A stretch of 42,015 nt of DNA from Sphingomonadales bacterium BRH_c42 (GTDB lineage: Bacteria > Pseudomonadota > Alphaproteobacteria > Sphingomonadales > Sphingomonadaceae). The notes under the pieces were generated by a model that was not told the DNA's origin, made no database searches, and saw only the letters and a list, made by a program, of their open reading frames with translations. Position numbers and translations under genes: made by a program. The stretch lies in NCBI GenBank assembly GCA_001516125.1, contig LOEX01000132.1:1-42015 (forward strand), written 5' to 3'. Below, piece after piece: positions 36,408-42,015 of the stretch (positions within the stretch are counted from its first letter, which is position 1; each line of letters opens with the position of its first letter).

Positions 36408-37826
36408 TCAGGCCGCATCTGAGTTGCCGGAAATTGCTTTGGTGCGCCAACTGTCCGCATAAATAGTGCGCGCGACTTCCGAATAGGGCGCGGGCGAAAC
36501 GACAGCCCTGATCTTGACCTGTCGGTGCGGCTCAACCGTTGGCTTGGAAGTGCCGCCATCCGGTTCGCCCCACACCAGATCGACTTCGGTTCCTGGTACT
36601 GCAAGCGCTTCGTCGACCATGGCCAGGCTAAGCATCCGTCCTTCGTTGGCGCTATATCCGATCCATGTTGACAGGCCGACCAAGGCTCCTTCGACCTCGA
36701 CCCGGTCGAAGGGATGCATGGCGTAAACGGCGCTGGGAAATTCGATATATTTCGGGCGCAGGCCGGTTTTTTCGAATTGACCGTAGATTGCGTCGGTCAC
36801 CGATGCGCTGTCGAGCGCCAGCGTCACCTTTTTGCGGTGCGGACCTTGCGCCATCTTCTCCAGCGCACCGCGGCCGATGAACTCGTGGTCGAATTTGACG
36901 AAGAGGCCATACCCCAGGTCCCAGGGCGACAGATAATAGCCTTCGATGCTTTCCGGGACGTAGCTGCCGCCAATCGAAGCGCGTGCTTCATAGTGGTTTA
37001 CGGTCAACCATTCGCGATAAGGCTTCATCGCCTCGCCCGTGTAGATTGCGGGAAGCGGCGATGGAATCCATCCGCTTTCGAGCGTGTTCGATGAATAGGT
37101 TCGCCCGCCGACCAGCGCCATGCCATGCGCGCGTCCCGCCTCTACCAGCGCGCTGTGCACCGCATCGCAATCTTCCCATGGCCCCATCAGCTCATAGCCC
37201 GGCTGGCCCGCCATTCCGTGGCGTAGCGCGTGAACGCGTTTTCCGCCGATGGTCATCCAGCACATGTGGAAGAACTTGAGATCCGGCGCGGGAGCACCGG
37301 TTGCATCGGCGATAACCTTGGCGGCGTTCGGCCCCTGCACCTGAAACCGGTAGTGGCGCCTGTTCCCGGGATCGGGGCGGGCTGCGGTACGCTCGTCATA
37401 AGTGACTTTGACGTCACCGCGCCCTTCGGCGTGGAACATCAGCCAGTTGAGCGTGGGCGCGCGCCCGACCAGATTGAATTTCTGGTCAGCCAGGTAGAAC
37501 AGGATGACGTCGCCGATGACATAGCCATCGTGGCTGACCGGGACGAATTGCTTGGCGCGGTCGGGAACGAAGCCCTTGAAGCTGTTGATGCCCAGGCCGT
37601 TGAGGAATTCGAGCGCCCCGGGGCCTTCGACCATGAGTTCGGCCATGTGATAGCTCTGGTTGAACAGCACGCAGGTGTTCGCCCAGGCGCGTTGCTCGCT
37701 GCGCCAGTTGGAAAACTCGGCCGGGACGCCGGGGTAGACATTAGGCCCAACCTGCTGATTGCGCAGCATGGTCACAACGTCGCCGACTTCGTTCAATTTC
37801 GCTTCGAGCGATGCAGCTTTGCCCAT
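36408..37826 (-). CDS. Second LigM-type tetrahydrofolate-dependent O-demethylase (paralog)
   Basis: GcvT-fold methyltransferase of 472 aa, LigM-sized rather than DesA-sized (about 562). ATG at 37826 (MGKAASLEAKLNEVG) follows GGGAGAGG. Y31, H60 (FNQSYHM) and R122 (VGRAPTLNW) stand at the numbers given for catalytic and carboxylate-contacting residues of LigM, and [11 protein letters not shown] holds the later Tyr. It shares long motifs with the first copy ([23 protein letters not shown]), but many pocket-side stretches differ (FFHMCWMTIGG against [19 protein letters not shown] against EIWGPYEE). A different methoxy-aromatic substrate, for example syringate or a dimer-derived acid, is likely. 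Its promoter carries two copies of the MarR operator seen at the aldehyde dehydrogenase. No metF follows it. Confidence 0.9.
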   Translation of the reverse strand: MGKAASLEAKLNEVGDVVTMLRNQQVGPNVYPGVPAEFSNWRSEQRAWANTCVLFNQSYHMAELMVEGPGALEFLNGLGINSFKGFVPDRAKQFVPVSHDGYVIGDVILFYLADQKFNLVGRAPTLNWLMFHAEGRGDVKVTYDERTAARPDPGNRRHYRFQVQGPNAAKVIADATGAPAPDLKFFHMCWMTIGGKRVHALRHGMAGQPGYELMGPWEDCDAVHSALVEAGRAHGMALVGGRTYSSNTLESGWIPSPLPAIYTGEAMKPYREWLTVNHYEARASIGGSYVPESIEGYYLSPWDLGYGLFVKFDHEFIGRGALEKMAQGPHRKKVTLALDSASVTDAIYGQFEKTGLRPKYIEFPSAVYAMHPFDRVEVEGALVGLSTWIGYSANEGRMLSLAMVDEALAVPGTEVDLVWGEPDGGTSKPTVEPHRQVKIRAVVSPAPYSEVARTIYADSWRTKAISGNSDAA

Positions 37827-37909
37827 GATGGCCTCTCCCAAACACATGCCCGCGGCCTGCGTGATGGCTGCGGAGAATCGGTAATTGATTACCTGATCCG
37901 GCCGATAGT

Positions 37910-37959
37910 TCGTATGTCAGGCATACGAATGTCAAGCGTATATTGTATTCGAGGCATAC
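37910..37959 (-). promoter_or_regulatory. Promoter of LigM paralog with two GTATGCCTNNNATAC operators
   Basis: A perfect -35 TTGACA on the minus strand (37935-37930) is flanked by two palindromes: GTATTCGAGGCATAC (37945-37959), upstream in the direction of transcription, and TCGTATGTCAGGCATACGA (37910-37928, 7-bp perfect arms) just downstream, where the -10 spacer lies. Read on the minus strand they are GTATGCCTCGAATAC and GTATGCCTGACATAC; the aldehyde-dehydrogenase site is GTATGCCTGGGATAC. A TACGAA at 15-base spacing is the nearest -10 and is poor, so the exact start is unsure. Confidence 0.8.
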
Positions 37960-38103
37960 ACTCCTGCTCGGGCCTTGCCGCAGCGACGCCATGTTTTCGG
38001 GGATTCTGCGCTGCACGGCGCGCGGTTGTGGCCAAGCCCGGGCGTTGTCACCGTGCTGCAATCGGGTCAGGCCTTGCGGATGCGCGGGGATAGCGGAACG
38101 TGG

Positions 38104-38179
38104 TGGTGAGCCCTGCGCGGCTCGAACGCGCGACCTACTGATTAAAAGTCAGTTGCTCTACCGACTGAGCTAAGGGCCC
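38104..38179 (-). tRNA. tRNA-Lys (anticodon TTT), CCA encoded
   Basis: The minus strand folds as a complete cloverleaf: acceptor GGGCCCT / AGGGCTC (one G-U pair), D-arm with AGCTCAGTCGGTAGAGC, anticodon stem ACTGA / TCAGT with loop CTTTTAA, and T-arm GCGCG-TTCGAGC-CGCGC. The discriminator is A and the genome encodes CCA (38104-38106). The anticodon TTT reads AAA/AAG. Its 3' end faces the aromatic gene region. Confidence 0.97.
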
Positions 38180-38223
38180 CCACGGGGTCGGCGCCGGGCA
38201 CATGAGCGCGGGGCGCGGGACGC

Positions 38224-38727
38224 TCACCTAGTGATGCCCTGCTGGCGGGTCAAGCGCGCATGTAGCTGGCGCAGCGTCAGCCCGGTCACCGGATCGCGCC
38301 AGGCGCCCGCGATCGTAGCCGCCGGGGCCAGCACAAAACCGCGCTTGCGAAACGGCAGATGCGGCACGATCAGGTCTGCGTCCTGCCAGCATCCGCCCGA
38401 CCACAGCACGATATCGAGGTCGATCACCCGTTCACGCCAGCGCTGCCCGCGCATGCGGCGGCCAAAGCGTGCCTCGACCCGCTTGAGCAGCGTCAGCAAT
38501 TCGGATGGATCAAGGCTGCATTCGACCAGCGCGGCGGAATTGGCAAAGCGCCTGTGCGAGGGGCCGAGCGGTGCACTGCGGACCACGCGCGAGCGTTCGA
38601 GCACCATGATCCCCGCGCGCTCCAACTCGCCCAGCGCGGCGCCGATCACCGCGCCCGGCTGGCCATAACGCGGGTGCCGCCGGTTCGATCCCAGCGCGAT
38701 GAGATAGCGGTGCGTGAACGCGTTCAG
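38224..38727 (-). CDS. folK: 2-Amino-4-hydroxy-6-hydroxymethyldihydropteridine pyrophosphokinase (HPPK)
   Basis: Folate-synthesis kinase, about 167 aa. The track starts at GTG 38649, but the essential N-terminus (YLIALGSNRRHPRYG) is encoded upstream in the same frame, so the track model is too short. No ATG, GTG or TTG precedes it in frame. A CTG at 38727 overlaps the stop of the upstream amidase gene (CTGA) and has GAGG a few bases before it, so a CTG start with translational coupling is proposed. Later motifs fit HPPK: LVECSLDPSELLTLLKRVEARFG, RGQRWRERVIDLDIVLW (pterin/Mg-binding D-x-D) and VPHLPFRKRGFVLAPAATIAG. It is followed by tRNA-Lys. It probably belongs to the core genome, not to the aromatic cluster. 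Confidence 0.9.
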   Translation of the reverse strand: MNAFTHRYLIALGSNRRHPRYGQPGAVIGAALGELERAGIMVLERSRVVRSAPLGPSHRRFANSAALVECSLDPSELLTLLKRVEARFGRRMRGQRWRERVIDLDIVLWSGGCWQDADLIVPHLPFRKRGFVLAPAATIAGAWRDPVTGLTLRQLHARLTRQQGITR

Positions 38728-39587
38728 ATATCCTCGCAGATTCGTGAATAGAGCTGCGGGCGGCGATCGCGGAAGAAACCCATACCCGCACGGTGTTTCG
38801 CCGCGCGATCGAGATCGAGGCCGGCGAGCACCATTCCCGCCTCGCCCGCGCCCAGTTCGGCCACCACGTCACCCCATTCGTCGCAGATGAAGCTGTGGCC
38901 GTAAAAGGACTGATCTCCCTCCTTGCCGATCCGGTTGGCGGCGACAACCGGCATGCAGTTCGAAACCGCATGGCCCTGCATCGCGCGGCGCCACATCCGG
39001 CTGGTATCGAGGTCCGCATCATAGGGTTCTGACCCGATCGCGGTGGGATAGAGCAGCAGTTCCGCCCCCTTGAGCGCCATCACGCGCGCGCATTCGGGAT
39101 ACCACTGGTCCCAGCAGATCCCCACGCCGATCCGCGCAGTCCCCCCGGCCATTGGCACGTCCCAAACCTTGAACCCGTCATTGCCGGGGCGGAAATAGTA
39201 CTTCTCCTCATAACCCGGGCCGTCGGGAATGTGGCTCTTGCGATAGGTGCCCATCACCTCGCCATCGGAACCGATCATCGCCAGCGCATTGTAATAGTGG
39301 TGCCCGTCACGCTCGAAGAAGCTTGTCGGGATCGCAACCTTCAGTCCCCGCGCCAGCGCGCGCATGGCCGCGACCGAGGGATGCTCGGTCACCGGGCGCG
39401 CCAGCGCAAACAACGCCTCGTCCTCGGCCGCGCAGAAATAGGGGCCGGAGAACAGTTCGGGCGGCAGCACGATCTGCGCGCCGCGCGCCGCGGCCTGTTC
39501 GACCAGCGCACCGACCGCGGCGATATTGGTAGCCTCGTCCTCGTCCCCAAGGGCGAGCTGAAGGGCGGCGATGGTGATCTCTCTCAT
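38724..39587 (-). CDS. aguB: N-carbamoylputrescine amidase (nitrilase superfamily)
   Basis: Hydrolyses N-carbamoylputrescine to putrescine, CO2 and ammonia in the agmatine route; 287 aa, the normal length. The nitrilase triad is visible: Glu in LPPELFSGPYFC (near residue 44), Lys in TYRKSHIPDGPGYEEKYYF (near residue 116) and Cys in GICWDQWYPE (near residue 155). The GPGYEEKYYF and GSEPYD segments are typical of the carbamoylputrescine subgroup. The start is 15 bases after the methyltransferase-like gene, and the stop overlaps the proposed folK start. No agmatine deiminase gene is in the window. Confidence 0.93.
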   Translation of the reverse strand: MREITIAALQLALGDEDEATNIAAVGALVEQAAARGAQIVLPPELFSGPYFCAAEDEALFALARPVTEHPSVAAMRALARGLKVAIPTSFFERDGHHYYNALAMIGSDGEVMGTYRKSHIPDGPGYEEKYYFRPGNDGFKVWDVPMAGGTARIGVGICWDQWYPECARVMALKGAELLLYPTAIGSEPYDADLDTSRMWRRAMQGHAVSNCMPVVAANRIGKEGDQSFYGHSFICDEWGDVVAELGAGEAGMVLAGLDLDRAAKHRAGMGFFRDRRPQLYSRICEDI

Positions 39588-39602
39588 GCGCCGCCCATAA
39601 CG

Positions 39603-40451
39603 CTAAGGCCGCTTCCTGAACAGCAGCGTCATGCGGTCGGATTCGCCAATCGCCTTGAGCGTCTCGTCGCGCGAGGCCCAGCTCGGCGGAATCTGCCACA
39701 CTCCGCCGACATGGTTGGCCGGGTCCTTGGGATTGGCGTTGATCTCGCTGCGATCAACCAGCTCAAACCCATGCGCCTCGATCAGCTTGACCAGGTCTTC
39801 CTCGCGCAGATAGCCGTTGTTGCCATCGGCATAGGAGTATGGCGCATCGGGCTTGGCGCGGTGCTGGACAATCCCCAGCAGGCCATCGTCCTTGAGCAGC
39901 GTGCGAAAGTTCGTCAGTTCGGCATGGGCCACGCCCCAGCGCTGGATGTTGTGCATCATGCGGAAGACCAGCACGCGGTCGAGCGTACCTGCCATTTCGG
40001 GCGGGACGGCGGTGGTGTTGATTGCCCCTACACGAGCCGTGCCCTGCACCCCGGCCTGCGCGACAAGCTGCGCCATCTGCTGCGGATAGGTTTCGGGGAA
40101 GGCCTGCTGTGCCTCCTGCTGGCGCGGCGTTGCGAATGGCAGCGTGCGCGTCGCGCCGATATAGGCTCCATCGGGGCCCAGGTAGGGCAGCAGGATCTTC
40201 GCGTACCAGGTGCCGGGCGAATAATCGAGCACGCTCATCCCCGGTTCGATGCGGAAAAAACGGATTGTCTCGGCGGGATGGCGAAACTGGTCGCGCGCCT
40301 TGTCCTCCCCGCGCCACTCGGCGGCGACTGCGTCGGTGAGCGCCTGGGCATTGGCCGACTGGTCGCCCGCAGCGTGATGCTGGTGCTGGGCCAGCAATGC
40401 CAGCGGTGTGCCCAGCGCTAGCAGTGCGGCGGCGGTGAGAATCTTGCGCAT
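39603..40451 (-). CDS. Exported class I methyltransferase-like protein with altered SAM motif
   Basis: 282 aa. The N-terminus MRKILTAAALLALGTPLALLAQ is a signal peptide, so the protein should be periplasmic, odd for a SAM-dependent enzyme. His-rich QHQHHAAGD follows. The Rossmann start MSVLDYSPGTWYAKILLPYLG (near residue 72) replaces the usual E/D-x-G-x-G-x-G, keeping only part of the glycine loop. VFRMMHNIQRWG near residue 168 and FELVDRSEI near residue 237 fit the later strands. This family is widespread in Alphaproteobacteria and its function is, to my knowledge, unknown. It is the first gene of a likely unit with aguB and folK. Confidence 0.75.
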   Translation of the reverse strand: MRKILTAAALLALGTPLALLAQHQHHAAGDQSANAQALTDAVAAEWRGEDKARDQFRHPAETIRFFRIEPGMSVLDYSPGTWYAKILLPYLGPDGAYIGATRTLPFATPRQQEAQQAFPETYPQQMAQLVAQAGVQGTARVGAINTTAVPPEMAGTLDRVLVFRMMHNIQRWGVAHAELTNFRTLLKDDGLLGIVQHRAKPDAPYSYADGNNGYLREEDLVKLIEAHGFELVDRSEINANPKDPANHVGGVWQIPPSWASRDETLKAIGESDRMTLLFRKRP

Positions 40452-40564
40452 ATCGAATTTCCTGTTGGAGGGACCATCCCCGGTCGCGGATCATTCTAGG
40501 GACGTCTCATGTGATGACAAGCGCCCTCAAGCCACCTATTTGTTAGGCACAAAGGAGAAAATGC

Positions 40565-41107
40565 GTGGGTCAACTTGAACAGGCGATAATCGCGGGCGGG
40601 TGCTTCTGGTGCACCGAGGCGGTGTTCCGCGACGTGGTGGGCGTGAGCGAGGTCGAATCGGGCTATATCGGCGGCACGAAAGCGAACCCGACCTACAAGG
40701 AAGTGTGCAGCGGCGCGACCGGCCATGCTGAGGCGATCCGCGTCACCTATGATCCGGCCACGATCAGCTATGCCGATCTGCTCGACGTGTTTCTGGGCAC
40801 GCACGATCCCACGCAATTGAACCGGCAGGGCGGGGACGTGGGCACGCAATATCGCAGCGCGATCTTTGTGGCCGATGACGATCAGCATGCCGAGGCCGAA
40901 GCCGCCATCGCGCGCTGGAATGCGGATCATCCGGGCCAGCAGGCGGTGACCACGATCGAAGGTCCGGCTGAGTGGTATCCGGCGGAGGGCTATCATCAGG
41001 AATACTGGGAGGGGGAGGGCCAGCGCAATCCCTATTGCCTGGCGGTGATCCCGCCCAAGCTGATGAAGCTGCGCAAGAGCTTCCAGAACAGGGTGAAACC
41101 GGGCTGA
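40565..41107 (+). CDS. msrA: Peptide-methionine (S)-S-oxide reductase A
   Basis: Repairs oxidised methionine in proteins; 180 aa. The catalytic motif GGCFWCTEAVF is near residue 12, followed by GYIGGTKANPTYKEVCSGATGHAEAIRV, FLGTHDPTQLNRQGGDVGTQYRSAIF and YHQEYW near residue 145, all standard MsrA. The start is GTG at 40565, 7 bases after GGAG; the ATG four bases earlier is in another frame. It is divergent from the methyltransferase-like gene and converges on rsmB. Confidence 0.96.
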   Translation: MGQLEQAIIAGGCFWCTEAVFRDVVGVSEVESGYIGGTKANPTYKEVCSGATGHAEAIRVTYDPATISYADLLDVFLGTHDPTQLNRQGGDVGTQYRSAIFVADDDQHAEAEAAIARWNADHPGQQAVTTIEGPAEWYPAEGYHQEYWEGEGQRNPYCLAVIPPKLMKLRKSFQNRVKPG

Positions 41108-41172
41108 TTCGCACACCAGAGCCCTACTGGATGGAACACATGGAACACGGTCCGCGATAGATGGCGAAATGG

Positions 41173-41193
41173 ATGCTGAAACGAGTTCAGCAT
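41173..41193. repeat. REP-like hairpin ATGCTGAA-ACGAG-TTCAGCAT
   Basis: Eight-base perfect arms with a 5-base loop lie between convergent msrA and rsmB. The surrounding wording (GTCATGCTGAACTCGTTTCAGCAT on the other strand, shortened here) is of a type often scattered between sphingomonad genes, and its reading HAELVSAS appears in many spurious ORF translations. It may also act as a terminator. Only one copy is seen in the window. Confidence 0.6.
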
Positions 41194-41244
41194 GACGATG
41201 CCTTTTGGGGCAACTCCGCTTTCCCCCACTCACAAACGCTGCGG

Positions 41245-42015
41245 CTACCTCCTCCACCGCGCCACGAAGAATCCGTCCATGCCGCCCGCTTCACCCAACA
41301 TGCCGGGATGCGTGCGCAGCCAGCCCTCAGGCGATGGGTGCAGGCCTGCGGGCAGTTCTTCCGCTTGGATCGGAAGCGGCTCCAGCGTGACCTGCGCGGC
41401 CTGATCCTCGCCCTCCTCGCGTTCGAGCGAGCACACCGCATAGACCAGCACGCCGCCCGGCCTCAGCCAGCCCAGCGCACGCGCCAGCAGCGCCGCCTGC
41501 AATTCAGCCATCTCGCCGATCTGGTGCGCACCGATCCGGTGGAGCACATCTGGATGGCGGCGGCAGGTGCCCGTCGCGGTGCAGGGCGCATCGAGCAGCA
41601 CCGCGTCAAAAGTCCCAGCAGGCTCCCACTCCAGTGCATCGGCGCGGACCACCTCCGCATCGAGACCCGTGCGCGCGAGGTTGTCGCGCAGCCGGGCGAG
41701 CCGCGTCTTGCTCGCATCGACCGAAGTGACCTGCCAGCCCGCCGCGGCAAGCTGCAAGGTCTTGCCGCCGGGCGCAGCGCACAGATCGAGCGCAAGCTTG
41801 CCCTCCTTTCCCTTGGCTTCTCCGGGCCCAAGCAGGCGCGCGGGCAATTGCGCCGCGAAATCCTGCACCCACCATGCGCCATCATCGAACCCCGCCAGGT
41901 GTTCGACCGGGGTGCCGCGCGCCAGCCGCAGATGGCCCGGCATCAGGCTCACCGCGCCCAGTTCAGCCGCCCAGCGTGCGGTTTCCGCCGGATCGCGCAG
42001 CGCCAGGTCGAGCGA
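41245..42015 (-). CDS. rsmB: 16S rRNA (cytosine) C5-methyltransferase, RsmB/Sun type, C-terminal part
   Basis: The frame continues past the track start (41952) to the window edge (SLDLALRDPAETARWAAELG), so 257 codons including the stop are visible and the N-terminus is missing. SAM motif I is LDLCAAPGGKTLQLAA, followed by DASKTRLARLRDNL. Motif IV LLDAPCTATGTCRRHPDVL holds one catalytic-region Cys, and motif VI VYAVCSLEREEGEDQ holds the other. The size and the lack of an extra RNA-binding tail suggest the RsmB family; a related m5C methyltransferase of the same class cannot be excluded because the NusB-like N-terminal part is outside the window. Confidence 0.88.
   Translation of the reverse strand, partial: SLDLALRDPAETARWAAELGAVSLMPGHLRLARGTPVEHLAGFDDGAWWVQDFAAQLPARLLGPGEAKGKEGKLALDLCAAPGGKTLQLAAAGWQVTSVDASKTRLARLRDNLARTGLDAEVVRADALEWEPAGTFDAVLLDAPCTATGTCRRHPDVLHRIGAHQIGEMAELQAALLARALGWLRPGGVLVYAVCSLEREEGEDQAAQVTLEPLPIQAEELPAGLHPSPEGWLRTHPGMLGEAGGMDGFFVARWRR

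Noticed and set aside
36203-36604. ORFs in the spacer between the LigM paralog and the receptor
   Set aside because: Partly shadow of the LigM paralog, partly GC-rich open frame; no ribosome site or recognisable domain.
36408-37826. Calling the second LigM-type gene desA
   Set aside because: DesA is about 562 aa and this is 472 aa; it may share the substrate but the sequence alone does not show it.
38104-38179. Attachment site or integrase-linked island at tRNA-Lys
   Set aside because: No repeat of the tRNA 3' end and no integrase gene were noticed; kept only as a hypothesis in the findings.
40496-41257. 253-aa minus-strand ORF opposite msrA
   Set aside because: Its N-terminal part is a translation of the REP-like hairpin (HAELVSAS) and the rest is antisense to msrA.

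Overview
The window looks like a chromosome segment of a sphingomonad (Alphaproteobacteria, Sphingomonadales: Sphingobium, Novosphingobium, Sphingomonas or a relative). It is GC-rich and has several large TonB-dependent receptors. It carries an alphaproteobacterial GAAC-N7-GAAC SOS box in front of dinB. Its aromatic genes closely resemble the lignin-aromatic system described in Sphingobium sp. SYK-6 (ferBA/ferC, tetrahydrofolate-dependent ligM with metF, protocatechuate 4,5-cleavage ligJABC). The genus is inference; no rRNA gene is present.

Layout. (1) 1-8.2 kb, mostly housekeeping or transport: a TonB-like gene running off the left edge, an Oar-like TonB-dependent receptor, a nucleoside transporter (CNT) coupled to a 2-oxoglutarate/Fe(II) oxygenase, a queuosine-precursor transporter and LexA-type dinB. 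(2) 8.4-18.7 kb, phenylpropanoid entry: ferB-ferA (CoA activation and side-chain cleavage of ferulate/p-coumarate) facing a FerC-like MarR; a second MarR facing an aldehyde dehydrogenase; an AraC regulator; a TonB-dependent receptor translationally coupled to an aryl-alcohol dehydrogenase. (3) 18.7-23.7 kb, demethylation and C1: ligM-metF facing purU, then an orphan amidohydrolase plus alpha/beta hydrolase pair. (4) 23.8-30.2 kb, ring cleavage: a LysR protein with two DNA-binding domains, then one tightly overlapping operon of a DUF1932-type dehydrogenase, ligJ, ligA, ligB, ligC and pobA. (5) 30.3-33.6 kb: folD-folB, a third MarR and an aromatic-acid MFS permease. (6) 33.7-37.8 kb: a third classical TonB-dependent receptor and a second LigM-type demethylase. 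(7) 38.1-42.0 kb, conserved genes: tRNA-Lys, folK, N-carbamoylputrescine amidase, an exported methyltransferase-like protein, msrA and a partial rsmB.

How the genes fit together (inference from families). Ferulate or p-coumarate is taken up, activated by FerA and cleaved by FerB to vanillin or 4-hydroxybenzaldehyde, then oxidised by the aldehyde dehydrogenase. Vanillate is demethylated by LigM onto tetrahydrofolate, and 4-hydroxybenzoate is hydroxylated by PobA; both give protocatechuate. LigAB and LigC convert this to 2-pyrone-4,6-dicarboxylate. LigJ acts further down, but ligI, ligU and ligK are not in the window. Methyl-tetrahydrofolate is recycled by MetF, FolD and PurU; FolB and FolK belong to folate synthesis.

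The most interesting unlisted signals are in the spacers. There are three families of palindromic operators. One family, GTATGCCTNNNATAC, occurs both at the MarR/aldehyde-dehydrogenase promoters and twice at the promoter of the second ligM-like gene 25 kb away. Another, TTGTATGnnnnACnnACAA, occurs at folD, the third marR and the ligM/purU spacer. Together they suggest a MarR network tying aldehyde oxidation, demethylation and folate recycling. No IS element, integrase, CRISPR array or rRNA gene was seen.
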